Assembly (NCBI RefSeq): GCF_902702935.1
Contig: NZ_LR738855.1
Coordinates: forward strand, 744,001-808,000
Origin: Corynebacterium rouxii
GTDB taxonomy: Bacteria > Actinomycetota > Actinomycetes > Mycobacteriales > Mycobacteriaceae
Length of the DNA: 64,000 bases
Direction: 5' to 3'
Positions 28,353-38,413 of this stretch are shown piece after piece. Below the pieces are notes generated by a model that did not search any database, was not told the DNA's origin, and was given only the letters and a program-made list of their open reading frames with translations. The first letter of the stretch is position 1. Each line of letters begins with the position of its first letter. Position numbers and translations under genes: made by a program.

Positions 28353-29837
28353 ATGACGCACACAACACAAACATTCGATGATCGTATCCACGAACTACTA
28401 CAACGAATCCCCACGGAGCTTTTTATCGCAGGGCAATTCCAACCTGCCCACAATGGCGCAACACTGAGCGTGACCAATCCCTCCGACGGCTCAGAACTTG
28501 CCACAGTGGCGTCGGCAAGCGAAAAAGAGGCACGTGCAGCCCTTGACGCCGCCGAGAAAGCCCAACCAGCGTGGGCTGCAACGCCCGCACGCGAACGCTC
28601 AGAAATCCTTCGTCGGGCCTACGACCTAGTCATCGAGCACAAAGACGACCTTGCCCTGATTCAGTCCCTAGAACTAGGACGCGCTTTGCCAGACTCCGAA
28701 GCAGAGGTGACCTACGCCGCTGAATTCTTCCGATGGTTCGCAGAAGAAGCAGTAAGGATTCGCGGCGACTACCGCCACAATCCCACGGGAAATGCCCGTA
28801 TTATTACCCACCAGCAACCAGTGGGCATCTGTCTTGCCATCACCCCATGGAATTTCCCACTTGCCATGGGTGCTCGAAAACTCGCCCCAGCACTAGCAGC
28901 AGGCTGCACCATGATCCTGAAACCAGCATCGAAAACCCCACTGACCATGCTGTATCTGGCACAACTGCTAGCAGAAGCAGGAGTTCCACACGGTGTTGTC
29001 TCCGTCCTGCCAACCGCCAATGCCAGCGTAGTATCCGACCTATTGCACGATGCACGCATCAGGAAGCTCACGTTTACCGGCTCCACTGCAGTAGGACAAA
29101 AACTCGCTGCGATGGCCGCCGAACACAGCGCCGCAGTATCCCTTGAACTTGGAGGAAATGCCCCTTACATCATCTTAGACGACGCTGACATCGACACCGC
29201 CGCGCAAGCGGTTGCAGTAGCGAAAATGCGCGGCGCAGGCCAAGTCTGCATTGCAGCTAACCGGTTCCTCGTTCATAGCAGCATCGCGGAGGAATTTACA
29301 CAACGCGTAGTGGACATCATGCGCGGTTTTACCCAAGGGCCAGCCACCGCGCCGGGCGTAGACTTCGGAGCGCTATCCGGCGATGATCAAGTCGGCACCG
29401 TCACATCGCTTGTCGACGACGCTCTTAACCGTGGGGCTACCAAGCTCCTTGGCGAGCTTCCCGACGGACTGCCGGAACACGGCAGCTATTATCCGGCAAC
29501 GGTACTGGTAGACGTCCCAGAAGAAGCCGATATTCACCGTGAAGAGATCTTCGGTCCCGTTGTCGTTATTTCGACCTTTGACAATGACGATGAAGCAGTC
29601 GCACGCGCGAACGACACCAAGTTCGGTCTCGCCGCCTATGTGTTTGGCAGCGACCTCCAACGCGTCTTGAGCGTGGCAGAACGCGTAGATGCTGGAATGA
29701 TCGCCGTGAACAAAGGCGCGCTGTCTGATCCCGCAGCACCCTTCGGCGGCGTAAAAGAATCGGGTCTTGGTAGAGAAGGCGGCTTCGAAGGAATAGGAGA
29801 ATTCCTCGAAACCAAGCTCATCTCGCTCCCGCTCTAG
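28353..29837 (+). CDS. gabD: NAD(P)-dependent succinate-semialdehyde-type dehydrogenase
   Basis: 494 residues, aldehyde dehydrogenase superfamily. NAD-binding ITPWNFPLAMGARKLAPALAAG and FTGSTAVGQKL, catalytic glutamate in SLELGGNAP, catalytic cysteine in GAGQVCIAANRF. The GGVKESGLGREGGFEGI end is typical of succinate-semialdehyde dehydrogenases (GabD class), which oxidise succinic semialdehyde to succinate; other aldehydes are possible. ATG 28353 with GTGGGA upstream. The stop overlaps the end of the convergent chorismate mutase gene. Confidence 0.85.
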   Translation: MTHTTQTFDDRIHELLQRIPTELFIAGQFQPAHNGATLSVTNPSDGSELATVASASEKEARAALDAAEKAQPAWAATPARERSEILRRAYDLVIEHKDDLALIQSLELGRALPDSEAEVTYAAEFFRWFAEEAVRIRGDYRHNPTGNARIITHQQPVGICLAITPWNFPLAMGARKLAPALAAGCTMILKPASKTPLTMLYLAQLLAEAGVPHGVVSVLPTANASVVSDLLHDARIRKLTFTGSTAVGQKLAAMAAEHSAAVSLELGGNAPYIILDDADIDTAAQAVAVAKMRGAGQVCIAANRFLVHSSIAEEFTQRVVDIMRGFTQGPATAPGVDFGALSGDDQVGTVTSLVDDALNRGATKLLGELPDGLPEHGSYYPATVLVDVPEEADIHREEIFGPVVVISTFDNDDEAVARANDTKFGLAAYVFGSDLQRVLSVAERVDAGMIAVNKGALSDPAAPFGGVKESGLGREGGFEGIGEFLETKLISLPL

Positions 29838-30148
29838 CGGGCCTCACCGAGGCGGCCTCGCCCCATGCGGAGCAAGATACCGGCAAGGGCTGGGCCCTCC
29901 TCACCGATTTCCTCACGGAACTGGTTAATAATCGCCACCTCGCGGGTATGGACCAAGCGGGTGCCACCGGAACCCATGCGAGTCTTGCCGATGGCTCGAG
30001 AGATCTCAGTACGGCGTTTCACCGCAGCAAGGATTTCCTTGTCTAGTCGGTCGATTTCTTCACGGTATTGCTGGATCTCCGCATCAGACAACGGATCGGA
30101 TGTTCCAGTAGGGAAGCGGACGACAAAATCTCTATCGGCTGTGCTCAT
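29834..30148 (-). CDS. csm: Chorismate mutase (AroQ type)
   Basis: 104 residues, all-alpha AroQ domain converting chorismate to prephenate for Phe/Tyr synthesis. It matches the small actinobacterial enzyme: DAEIQQYREEIDRLDKEILAAVKRRTEIS and KTRMGSGGTRLVHTREVAII. ATG 30148 chosen by similarity to the C. glutamicum protein; longer upstream frames would cross the divergent uvrD promoter. In this lineage such mutases work in complex with DAHP synthase. Confidence 0.93.
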   Translation of the reverse strand: MSTADRDFVVRFPTGTSDPLSDAEIQQYREEIDRLDKEILAAVKRRTEISRAIGKTRMGSGGTRLVHTREVAIINQFREEIGEEGPALAGILLRMGRGRLGEAR

Positions 30149-30246
30149 GGTTGACCATTGTGCCACCTCGGCATCGTCGCTGCTGAGCCTACAGGTGGGG
30201 CGCGGGGGTAAGGAATGTTGAGGGTTCGTTGTAGGTTGGATAGTTG

Positions 30247-32724
30247 ATGAACAACAACGAACCCTTCTCTCAGTCTCCCTTTGGAACCAACGCTGCAGCG
30301 GCGTCGTCGAGGAGCATGGCATCGCAAACGAATCCGTTTCTCCGCCAGACTCAGCCCGCATCGCAGTACACCGGTGCAGACCTTACCGAAGGTCTTAATC
30401 CGCAGCAGAAAGCAGCAGTGGAGCATTGCGGCTCCCCACTGCTGATCGTTGCAGGTGCTGGATCCGGAAAGACATCAGTGCTGACACGGCGAATTGCCTA
30501 TTTGATGCGTGTGCGGGGTGTACAACCGCAGAACATCTTGGCAATTACGTTTACCAATAAAGCAGCAGCAGAGATGCGCGAGCGTGTCAGCTCTTTGGTG
30601 GGATCGGTAGCCCAACGCATGTGGGTATCGACATTCCACTCCACGTGCGTGCGTATTCTGCGCGAGCAGGCACAGCTCGTGCCAGGCCTGAACACTAACT
30701 TCACGATCTACGACTCGGACGATTCCAAACGGTTATTGTCCATGATCTCTAAGGACTTCAGCCTAGATATTAAGAAGTTCACGCCACGGTTGCTCGCAAC
30801 TGGAATTTCTAATCTTAAAAATGAGCTGATCGACGCTGACCAAGCCTGTGCTGACGCAGAAAGCACGAAGAATCCCTATGAGACAACGATCGCTAACGTT
30901 TTTGCCGAATACCAAAAGCGTCTGCGGGCATCTAATGCTGTCGATTTTGATGACCTCATTGGGGAGACAGTACGGATTTTCCGTGAGCACCCGCCGGTTA
31001 CCGAATACTATCGGCGTAGGTTCCGGCACGTGCTTATCGACGAGTACCAGGACACTAACCACGCGCAGTATGCATTAATTCATGAGCTTGTTGGTAGTGG
31101 ACCTGATGCTAGCGAGTTATGCGTCGTTGGTGACTCGGACCAGTCAATTTATGCGTTCCGTGGTGCCACAATTCGAAATATTGAGGAATTCGAACGCGAT
31201 TACCCTAACGCTGAGACGATTCTTCTAGAGCAAAATTACCGTTCCACTCAAATGATTCTTAATGCTGCCAATTCGGTGATCGCTCAAAATGAGAATCGTC
31301 GAGAAAAGAAATTATGGACAGCTCTCGGCAGCGGTGATCCCATTGTCGGCTATGTCGCCGACAATGAACACGACGAAGCCCGTTTTATTGCCAATGAGGT
31401 AGACGCGTTGGCGGATAAAGGCGTGGCATATTCCGATATTGCTGTCATGTATCGCACGAATAACTCCTCACGTGCAGTAGAAGACGTGTTCATGCGCACC
31501 GGAATTCCGTACAAAGTTGTAGGCGGTACACGCTTTTATGAGCGTAAAGAGATTCGCGACATCATCGCCTATCTTCGTCTGATCGATAACCCCGATGACG
31601 CGGTGTCTTTGCGGCGCATCATTAATACTCCGCGCCGTGGTATTGGGGACAAAGCCGTGGCATTCCTCTCATTGCATGCTGAAAATAACAACGTGGGATT
31701 CCACCAAGCATTGCTGGATGCCATCGACGATAAAGTTTCCATGCTGGGTGCACGTGGTCGAAATGCTGTCACTGGATTTGTTGACATGATGAAGAGGATT
31801 CGTGAGGAGGCATCAAACAACGTCAATGAGGTGACCGGAATGCCTGATATCGGAGACATGGTGTCCTACATCTTGGACGTCACCGGATACAAAGCCGAAT
31901 TAGAAAAGAGCAACGATCCCCAAGACGGTGCAAGGCTCGATAACCTCAACGAATTAGTATCCGTAGCCCGAGAATTCTCCTCAGAAGCTGCCAACCAAGT
32001 TGCCTATGAGCGCATGGGGGCTGAGAATCAAGCCCCAGAGTTAAGCGAAGGCGAAGCGGCGCCAGGTAGCCTCATGGCCTTCCTTGAACGAGTGTCGTTG
32101 GTGGCCGACGCCGATCAGATCCCAGATAACGAACAAGGCGTGGTCACATTGATGACGCTCCATACCGCAAAGGGCCTTGAATTCCCCGTCGTATTCTTAA
32201 CCGGTTGGGAAGATGGCCAGTTCCCGCATCTGCGTGCTCTAGGAGATCCTAAGGAGCTGGCGGAGGAGCGTCGACTAGCATATGTGGGTATCACGCGTGC
32301 ACGCAGAATCCTCTACTTGTCGCGAGCGATGCTTCGTTCTTCGTGGGGAAATCCAGTGACTAACCCTCCGTCACGGTTCTTATCAGAAATACCTGATGAC
32401 CTAATGGATTGGCGTAGGGAAGAACCGGAAAATTCCTATGACAACAGCTGGGGTATGGGCTACGGTTCGTCTAGTTCGCGTTCTTATGGATCCCAGAATT
32501 CTCGCTCTTATAGCTCTCCGCGAACTCCCAAGCTACCTAAGCATTCCAACAAGCCAACAATGGCCCTCAACATTGGTGATCGTGTGAATCACGAAAAGTA
32601 TGGGCTTGGCACAGTGACCAAGGTAGATAAGATGGCTCCCGCTGATTCTGTCACCATCGACTTTGGTTCGTCAGGAACAGTGCGTCTTATGCTAATCGGG
32701 TCCGTGCCCATGGAAAAGCTCTAG
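30247..32724 (+). CDS. uvrD1: DNA helicase UvrD1/PcrA
   Basis: 825 residues, superfamily 1A 3'-5' helicase of nucleotide excision and replication-fork repair. Walker A GAGSGKT at 70-76, then LAITFTNKAAAEM, VLIDEYQDTN (Walker B), DSDQSIYAFRGA, TLHTAKGLEFPVVFL and VGITRARR. The end (about 770-825, NIGDRVNHEKYGLGTV) is the Tudor-like domain of actinobacterial UvrD1. ATG at 30247 has no clear Shine-Dalgarno box. Divergent from chorismate mutase, as in mycobacteria. Confidence 0.96.
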   Translation: MNNNEPFSQSPFGTNAAAASSRSMASQTNPFLRQTQPASQYTGADLTEGLNPQQKAAVEHCGSPLLIVAGAGSGKTSVLTRRIAYLMRVRGVQPQNILAITFTNKAAAEMRERVSSLVGSVAQRMWVSTFHSTCVRILREQAQLVPGLNTNFTIYDSDDSKRLLSMISKDFSLDIKKFTPRLLATGISNLKNELIDADQACADAESTKNPYETTIANVFAEYQKRLRASNAVDFDDLIGETVRIFREHPPVTEYYRRRFRHVLIDEYQDTNHAQYALIHELVGSGPDASELCVVGDSDQSIYAFRGATIRNIEEFERDYPNAETILLEQNYRSTQMILNAANSVIAQNENRREKKLWTALGSGDPIVGYVADNEHDEARFIANEVDALADKGVAYSDIAVMYRTNNSSRAVEDVFMRTGIPYKVVGGTRFYERKEIRDIIAYLRLIDNPDDAVSLRRIINTPRRGIGDKAVAFLSLHAENNNVGFHQALLDAIDDKVSMLGARGRNAVTGFVDMMKRIREEASNNVNEVTGMPDIGDMVSYILDVTGYKAELEKSNDPQDGARLDNLNELVSVAREFSSEAANQVAYERMGAENQAPELSEGEAAPGSLMAFLERVSLVADADQIPDNEQGVVTLMTLHTAKGLEFPVVFLTGWEDGQFPHLRALGDPKELAEERRLAYVGITRARRILYLSRAMLRSSWGNPVTNPPSRFLSEIPDDLMDWRREEPENSYDNSWGMGYGSSSSRSYGSQNSRSYSSPRTPKLPKHSNKPTMALNIGDRVNHEKYGLGTVTKVDKMAPADSVTIDFGSSGTVRLMLIGSVPMEKL

Positions 32725-32828
32725 GACGTCTTATGGGGGTGTTGCTATTTAGTTAGTCAGGTCCGTGGGTGGAGTTTTCAGGGGTGATCGCGGTGTTTGA
32801 CTTTGTTTGATTAACGGCACGCTGAGGG

Positions 32829-32857
32829 GCTGACTGGGGTTTACCCAGTCGGCTTTT
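32829..32857 (+). terminator. Terminator after uvrD1
   Basis: GCTGACTGGG (32829-32838) pairs with CCCAGTCGGC (32844-32853), one G-T pair, 5-nt loop, then TTTT. It is about 105 nt after the uvrD1 stop and may have come with the adjacent IS remnant. Confidence 0.75.
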
Positions 32858-32859
32858 GT

Positions 32860-33510
32860 ATCTGTGGTTTTATGCTGCTGCGGTGATCTCCGGTGTGGTT
32901 TTGTGGTAGGGCTTTTCGTTGCGTGTTATGGCGTATAAGACGTGGAGCCGTGCTTAGGGGTAAGGCGATGGCTGTGGTGTTGTGTTTTTTGTTTTCTTTG
33001 TGGTGCTCCTTTTTCGCAAGAGCATCAGCGGCTGACATCGCAACACCGAGTTCGGCGTATTCCGACCCAGGTATTTGCACTGTTTGGCTGGTAAACGCTG
33101 CGAACATGGCATCAACGATGGTTTTTGGATTCCGTGCCCGATGGCGTCTAGCGAAGACGTTGACTCTGGCTTTGCCGAGTCTGCGGATCTTGGTGGGGCC
33201 GCCATACTTGGCGAGTAGCTGAAGTATCCATTTGCGGTGGATGACCTGCCCGCGCAGAACTTGTTCGGGCTTAGGATAGGTTGTGGCTAGTGTTGGGTGT
33301 ATTTGGTTAATTAGTTGGGGTATGTCACTGCCTTCGGCGGCATCACCCCCCGGATCATTTTCTTAACAGGGCGAATAAGAGCCATACCGAAGCCAGCGAC
33401 TAGTTCCTCCAGTCCCGAAGGGAATGAGGGAACGGAGTAAACATAACCCGCCCCGATTAGGGGACTACGTAATGAATCCTTGGGGCCTTCTGGTGGAACT
33501 ACTTAGAACG
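32860..33510. mobile_element. Decayed insertion sequence (IS110 type), ends not defined
   Basis: The segment between uvrD1 and the M23 peptidase holds the transposase remnant (32870-33355) and about 150 bp of non-coding sequence (33356-33510), with CCTCATTCCCTTCGGG on the minus strand, that codes for nothing and may be one element end. IS110 elements lack terminal inverted repeats, so the borders cannot be fixed by eye. Confidence 0.5.
32870..33355 (-). pseudogene. IS110-family transposase remnant, N-terminus lost and frameshifted
   Basis: Minus-strand reading gives GDAAEGSDIPQLINQIHP, then YPKPEQVL, KARVNVFARRHRARN, TIVDAMFAAFTSQTVQIPG and GVAMSAADALAKKE, the middle region of IS110-type transposases. 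The frame changes at about 32960, after which LHVLYAITRNEKPYHKTTPEIT and a TAA at 32870 restore the usual C-terminus. The N-terminal DEDD catalytic domain is missing. It cannot be active. Boundaries are approximate. Confidence 0.75.
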
Positions 33511-33523
33511 TAATGGGGAGACG

Positions 33524-33564
33524 TGTGTGGGCGCTTACGAGATAGTCCTGTAAGCGCCCACACA
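33524..33564 (-). terminator. Hairpin after the M23 peptidase gene
   Basis: Perfect 15-bp stem, 33524-33538 with 33550-33564 (core GTGGGCGCTTAC), 17 nt after the peptidase stop. No T-run follows on the minus strand. Confidence 0.65.
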
Positions 33565-33580
33565 AAAGTATTTAGATTAT

Positions 33581-34297
33581 TTAGATAAAGATATTGCGCT
33601 CTGCAAGCCAAGCCTGTGGATCTACGGCATCGCCACCGCCTGGGTGAACTTCAAAGTGGAGGTGAACGCCAGTGGAGAAACCGCGAGTGCCCATGCCTGC
33701 GATTTGCTGGCCGGCAGTCACTGTCTGACCAACAGAAACGTTAAGAGTTTCCATGTGGCCATAAACGGTAATAGTGCCGTCTTCGTGACGGATACGGATC
33801 CACTGACCATAACCGGATGCTGGGCCGGAATCGATAACAACGCCATCCATGACAGAGTAGATTGGGGTATTCATCGCATTGGCGATGTCAACGCCGGAGT
33901 GTAGCGTGCCCCAACGCATACCGAATGGTGAAGTAAGCGTGCCCTCTGCAGGCGTATGAATGCTGATCTTAGGCGTACGAGCTTCGAGATCTTTTTCCGC
34001 AACTACTTGGCTGTAATGGATTGCTTTGGAAAGCTGCTGATTCAGATCAGAAGCTGCAGGTTTAAACTCTGCGATGGAAAGAACTTGGGGAGAATCGTTA
34101 TTGGTCTGTGTGGTGGAATCCGACGCAAGATTGATTTCTACAGTGGAATTGTCGTGCGTAGCGTGTGCAAGGGAAGCGCCGGTAGCGCCTGCACTCGAAA
34201 CTGCACCTGTAGCCAAAGCGACGACGGCAACGCGGCCTTTAACTGGTGATGCTTGCTTGCGATGCTTACCACCGGTTGTGCGCTGCGTCTGCTGCAT
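33581..34297 (-). CDS. Secreted M23 (LytM) metallopeptidase
   Basis: 238 residues. An N-terminal export signal (GRVAVVALATGAVSSAGATGASLAHA) is followed by a linker and a LytM domain at about 135-238. Zinc ligands: H and D in TLHSGVDIA and H-L-H in GVHLHFEVHPGG. Such enzymes cut peptidoglycan cross-links. ATG 34297 by position of the signal peptide. Its position between uvrD1 and perM equals that of Rv0950c in M. tuberculosis. Upstream lies a cluster of GTAAC-type motifs (34325-34427). Confidence 0.9.
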   Translation of the reverse strand: MQQTQRTTGGKHRKQASPVKGRVAVVALATGAVSSAGATGASLAHATHDNSTVEINLASDSTTQTNNDSPQVLSIAEFKPAASDLNQQLSKAIHYSQVVAEKDLEARTPKISIHTPAEGTLTSPFGMRWGTLHSGVDIANAMNTPIYSVMDGVVIDSGPASGYGQWIRIRHEDGTITVYGHMETLNVSVGQTVTAGQQIAGMGTRGFSTGVHLHFEVHPGGGDAVDPQAWLAERNIFI

Positions 34298-34324
34298 GAG
34301 GCTCAACTTTCTGTAAAAACTTTG

Positions 34325-34427
34325 TGTAACGATTCTTAGTTGGCATCTCGGTTCTAGGTTGTTACAACCCATTCGATTTTGTAACCAACTCGTTATGTTC
34401 CGAGGGGTAACGATAGCGCGTCGTTAC
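34325..34427. promoter_or_regulatory. Cluster of GTAAC/GTTAC motifs upstream of the M23 peptidase
   Basis: GTAACGA-tagcgcg-TCGTTAC at 34407-34427 is a perfect 7+7 inverted repeat; further copies are GTAACGATT near 34326, GTTACAAC near 34360 and GTAACCAACTCGTTA near 34381. MtrA, which controls cell-wall peptidase genes in corynebacteria, binds GTAACA/GTCACA-like repeats, so it is a candidate regulator. This is inference from a loose motif. Confidence 0.45.
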
Positions 34428-34600
34428 AGTGAGGGCAACCTGTTTTGGGGATTTGAAGAAAAATATGGCGAGTTACATAAAAATTCGGGCCGTGAGATGA
34501 CTTATGTGGCGCATGTGAATTGCCTAGCGGCGGGGGCAAAAGTATAAAACGCGCGGGTGCTTAGCCACTCGCTGAGTGTAATCGTGGCACAGTTTAAAGG

Positions 34601-36145
34601 ATGAACAAGAAGTCCAGTCCGCAATCGAGTCCTACCCGTCGCCCACGTACGCGTCCCTCGAGTAGTGGAGTACGTCAATCGCCGAAAGACTCTTCTTATT
34701 CTGTACAAGGTCCAGGCAGAAAACTGCGTCGTTTTGGGCGGAAAGGTACTGATGAGGCGGTAAAACCGGCTGATCCGACATTTAAGTCTCGGGTGCGGGC
34801 CTACTTTCCTATTGTGTTACTGCCGAGCGTGGTGGCCGTAATCGTTATCATCATTGCTTCCCTTGTTGTGCTCTTGGCTACAAATACAACAATGGCAGGG
34901 TTATCGGCCACCATCGCAGAAGGTTGGTTAGTGCTCAATCTGGGGCCAGCAACGGGACGGGGTGTGACCATTGGGGCGTTACCTCTGGTACCTGCAATAT
35001 TTTTTATGTGGGTTGTGTCACAGAGAGTTTTTCGTGCGGTAAAACAACGGGTAAGCCTTGCGGATTTAGCGGTTGTTACGCTCGGTGTTTTAGGCTTCCC
35101 TTTACTACTTACTGCTACTGCGTGTGCAATGCTGTATGACGCCTCTTCGGTGTTTGACGTTGCCTCACCTAATGTCGCCATGGCCTTGGCTACTACTTTT
35201 CTTGTTCATGGCACAGCATTGGTCATTGGCATGCGGACGCGACTATGGAAGGCGCTTGCACGACGCTACGGGGTAAGCGAAGACGTTGTCGACGCTGCCC
35301 GTTTAGCTGCTCGTTTGGTACGAAACTTATTGCTGCTCGCATTGGCCGTATTTGTTGTACTACTGGGATTCCATGCCGCTGACGTGGCGAAATCCTTGGA
35401 AGGGTACACCCCGGCTGGAATGCTGGCGGTAATAATCGTTAGTCTGCTCTACCTACCAAATGCTGTCATCGCCGTTCTAGCGGTTCTTTTGGGCGCTTCA
35501 TTTGAGATTGGCGAAGGTTTTGTTTCGCTCATGGGCGTAGGACTGGTACCTGCGCCAGCGGTACCACTTTTTGCGGCAATTCCTGGGGAAATCTCGCACT
35601 ATGCCCTTGGAGCTCTGGTGATTCCGTTTGCAGGGGTCGTCGTCACGCTTCGCGGGACGGTAAAACGACCTGCGCATATTCTTCTGACTGCGGCGTGGGC
35701 TGCAGTAATTCTAGCGGTGCTGGGTGCTTTAAGCAGTGGTCAGCTGGGTGTTTATGGTTATGTGGGCGTGTTGCTCTGGCTTGCGGTGGCGTTGATGATG
35801 GCATGGACGCTTATCTGTGGCTTCGCTATTTTTGCCGTGGAGCTATTCCTCAAAAACCGAGCAGAAGCTTCTGCGGTGATAGCGCACGAGAGCGAAGAAA
35901 ACGCGCCGGAAGAAGAGGAAGAATTCGAAACGGGCGAGCCTGAAGAAGAACAAGATGTGGTGGAAGCCGAAGAGCCTGAGACCTACGAGCTGGTTGATGA
36001 CGGCCTAGATAACGCAGAAATGCTCGAGTCTCTTGAGATCAATCCGCCTACTGCCGACGACGAAAATGTCGAAAGTGAAGGGGAAGAAGAGACAGCGCTA
36101 AGCGATCAGAAGTCTGATTTGAAGCCAAAGGATGACACGGAATAG
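34601..36145 (+). CDS. perM: PerM-like integral membrane protein (DUF6350)
   Basis: 514 residues. A basic, disordered N-terminus (1-60), about ten membrane helices (70-430) and a strongly acidic tail (430-514, runs of Glu such as EEEEEFETGEPEEEQDVVEAEE). It lies directly before purN and purH, as PerM (Rv0955) does in M. tuberculosis, where PerM supports division through FtsB. Function here is inferred by synteny and topology. AAAGG touches the ATG at 34601, so the start is either leaderless or poorly positioned. Confidence 0.8.
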   Translation: MNKKSSPQSSPTRRPRTRPSSSGVRQSPKDSSYSVQGPGRKLRRFGRKGTDEAVKPADPTFKSRVRAYFPIVLLPSVVAVIVIIIASLVVLLATNTTMAGLSATIAEGWLVLNLGPATGRGVTIGALPLVPAIFFMWVVSQRVFRAVKQRVSLADLAVVTLGVLGFPLLLTATACAMLYDASSVFDVASPNVAMALATTFLVHGTALVIGMRTRLWKALARRYGVSEDVVDAARLAARLVRNLLLLALAVFVVLLGFHAADVAKSLEGYTPAGMLAVIIVSLLYLPNAVIAVLAVLLGASFEIGEGFVSLMGVGLVPAPAVPLFAAIPGEISHYALGALVIPFAGVVVTLRGTVKRPAHILLTAAWAAVILAVLGALSSGQLGVYGYVGVLLWLAVALMMAWTLICGFAIFAVELFLKNRAEASAVIAHESEENAPEEEEEFETGEPEEEQDVVEAEEPETYELVDDGLDNAEMLESLEINPPTADDENVESEGEEETALSDQKSDLKPKDDTE

Positions 36146-36170
36146 GGCATAACGGGCTTGAACCGTTACG

Positions 36171-36791
36171 ATGGTGGCTGTGACGAGTTTATCCAGTACG
36201 GAGGAAGCAACACCGATCGTGGTGCTTGCGTCAGGTTCCGGAACCCTCTTGCAGGCCATCATCGACAATCAGGGACGATATCGCGTGGTCGCTGTCGTGG
36301 CAGACGTCGAGTGTTTTGCACTCGAACGAGCCAAACAAGCGGGGATACCAACGCACATTGTGCCCTTAGAAAAAGGTGCAGATCGGCATGAATGGAACCT
36401 CACCCTCGCACGCACCGTAGAACGCTATGAGCCAACAATCGTAGTCTCCGCTGGATTTATGAAGATCCTCGGCGAAGGATTCCTGCGAACGTTCGAAGGT
36501 CGTACCATTAATACGCACCCGGCTTTGCTCCCCGCATTCCCAGGAGCACATGCCGTGCGAGATGCGTTGAACTATGGCGTCAGAGTCACCGGTTCCACTG
36601 TTCACTTTGTAGACAGTGGCGTTGACACTGGCGCCATTATTGCGCAACGGCCCGTTTCCATCGAACGGGGAGAAGACGAGTCACATCTTCATGAAAGAAT
36701 CAAACAAGTTGAGCGCCAGCTCATCGTGTCCGTGTTGAACTCCGCCGTGACGGAGAAAGAATCAGGAGAGGTTTCCTTCACTCATGAGTGA
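36171..36791 (+). CDS. purN: Phosphoribosylglycinamide formyltransferase PurN
   Basis: 206 residues. Transfers formyl from 10-formyl-THF to GAR in purine synthesis. Seen: [50 protein letters not shown] with the catalytic Asn/His, and [13 protein letters not shown] with the catalytic Asp. ATG 36171 lacks a clear Shine-Dalgarno box; GTG 36174 would be equivalent. Overlaps purH by 8 nt. Confidence 0.95.
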   Translation: MVAVTSLSSTEEATPIVVLASGSGTLLQAIIDNQGRYRVVAVVADVECFALERAKQAGIPTHIVPLEKGADRHEWNLTLARTVERYEPTIVVSAGFMKILGEGFLRTFEGRTINTHPALLPAFPGAHAVRDALNYGVRVTGSTVHFVDSGVDTGAIIAQRPVSIERGEDESHLHERIKQVERQLIVSVLNSAVTEKESGEVSFTHE

Positions 36792-38361
36792 TGACCGCAA
36801 GCAGATCAAGCGCGCATTAATTAGTGTGTACGACAAGACCGGACTGGAAGATCTGGCCCGTGCCCTCAATGATGCGGGTGTGGAGATCGTTTCCACCGGC
36901 TCGACCGCCGCTAAAATCGCTGATCTCGGAGTCCCTGTAACTCCCGTAGAGCAACTCACCGGCTTCCCAGAATGCCTTGAAGGCCGTGTGAAGACCCTAC
37001 ACCCTATGGTTCACGCAGGAATCCTTGCTGACACGCGTAAGGAGGACCATCTCAAGCAACTAGACGAGCTCAACGTAGCGCCGTTCCAGCTCGTGGTCGT
37101 CAACCTGTACCCATTCACCCAGACCGTTGCCTCGGGTGCCGATTTCGACGCTTGCGTCGAGCAGATCGACATCGGAGGACCATCCATGGTCCGTGCAGCG
37201 GCCAAGAACCACCCATCGGTAGCAGTCGTGGTATCTCCATCTCGTTACTCTGAGGTCATTGCAGCAATTGGCAACGGTGGCTTTACCCGTGCTGAGCGCA
37301 CGGCTTTGGCTGTCGACGCTTTCCGACACACCGCTTCTTACGACGTCGCCGTAGCAACGTGGATGGGCGAGCAAATCGCGGACGCCGATGAACCATTCGC
37401 CGAGTGGATCGGGGCTAGCTACGAACGCGCTAACATCCTGCGTTACGGCGAAAACCCACATCAAGCGGCGGCCCTCTACACTGACCCAGCAGCACCCGCT
37501 GGCCTTGCGCAAGCAACGCAGCTACACGGCAAGGAAATGAGCTACAACAACTACACGGACTCCGACGCAGCTTGGCGTGCTGCATGGGATCACGAGCGCC
37601 CATGTGTGGCCATCATCAAGCACGCAAACCCCTGCGGTATCGCAGTTTCCGACGTCTCCATTGCTGAAGCTCACCGCACTGCACACGCTTGTGACCCAGT
37701 CTCCGCATTTGGCGGCGTGATCGCTTCCAACCGCGAAGTTAGCGTAGATATGGCAAAGCAGGTCTCCGAGATCTTCACCGAGGTCATCATCGCCCCTTCC
37801 TACGAAGATGGTGCAGTGGATATTCTTTCGCAGAAGAAGAACATCCGAATCCTTGTGGCTCCTCAGCCACAGCGCGACGAACTCGAACAACGTCAGATTT
37901 CCGGTGGCGTCCTTGTTCAGCGACGCGACCTCGTCGATGCCGAAGGTGATAACCCAGCTAACTGGACACTCGCTGCCGGTGAAGCCGCATCTGAGGAATT
38001 GCTGGCAGAGCTGGAGTTCGCATGGCGTGCTGTGCGTGCCGTGAAGTCTAACGCTATTTTGCTCGCACAAGGTGGGGCAACGGTAGGTGTTGGCATGGGG
38101 CAGGTTAACCGTGTCGACGCAGCCAAGCTTGCTGTCGAGCGCGCTAACTCTCTTGCCGGCGACGAGCAGCGTGCCAATGGGTCGGTTGCAGCATCTGATG
38201 CATTCTTCCCATTCGCTGACGGTTTCGAGGTGCTAGCACAAGCTGGTGTTCGTGCTGTGGTTCAGCCTGGTGGATCTATCCGTGATGCTGAAGTGATCGA
38301 GGCCGCTAACAAGGCTGGTGTGACCATGTATCTTACAGGTGCACGTCACTTCGCTCACTAA
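36784..38361 (+). CDS. purH: Bifunctional AICAR transformylase/IMP cyclohydrolase PurH
   Basis: 525 residues, last two steps to IMP. Cyclohydrolase domain about 1-200 ([27 protein letters not shown] motif as [16 protein letters not shown]), transformylase domain 205-525 with [12 protein letters not shown] and the [20 protein letters not shown] end. AGGAGAGG lies 13 nt before ATG 36784 inside purN, so the two are coupled. A terminator follows. Confidence 0.97.
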   Translation: MSDDRKQIKRALISVYDKTGLEDLARALNDAGVEIVSTGSTAAKIADLGVPVTPVEQLTGFPECLEGRVKTLHPMVHAGILADTRKEDHLKQLDELNVAPFQLVVVNLYPFTQTVASGADFDACVEQIDIGGPSMVRAAAKNHPSVAVVVSPSRYSEVIAAIGNGGFTRAERTALAVDAFRHTASYDVAVATWMGEQIADADEPFAEWIGASYERANILRYGENPHQAAALYTDPAAPAGLAQATQLHGKEMSYNNYTDSDAAWRAAWDHERPCVAIIKHANPCGIAVSDVSIAEAHRTAHACDPVSAFGGVIASNREVSVDMAKQVSEIFTEVIIAPSYEDGAVDILSQKKNIRILVAPQPQRDELEQRQISGGVLVQRRDLVDAEGDNPANWTLAAGEAASEELLAELEFAWRAVRAVKSNAILLAQGGATVGVGMGQVNRVDAAKLAVERANSLAGDEQRANGSVAASDAFFPFADGFEVLAQAGVRAVVQPGGSIRDAEVIEAANKAGVTMYLTGARHFAH

Positions 38362-38370
38362 TTTCTTATC

Positions 38371-38409
38371 AACACGCCACGATGCACGACTGCACCGTGG
38401 CGTGTTTTT
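38371..38409 (+). terminator. Rho-independent terminator of purNH
   Basis: AACACGCCACG (38371-38381) pairs with CGTGGCGTGTT (38396-38406), followed by TTT. 10 nt after the purH stop. Confidence 0.88.
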
Positions 38410-38413
38410 CTAC

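Noticed and set aside
32893..33222. 109-codon plus-strand frame in the IS remnant
   Set aside because: It runs antisense to the transposase remnant and has no similarity to a known protein.
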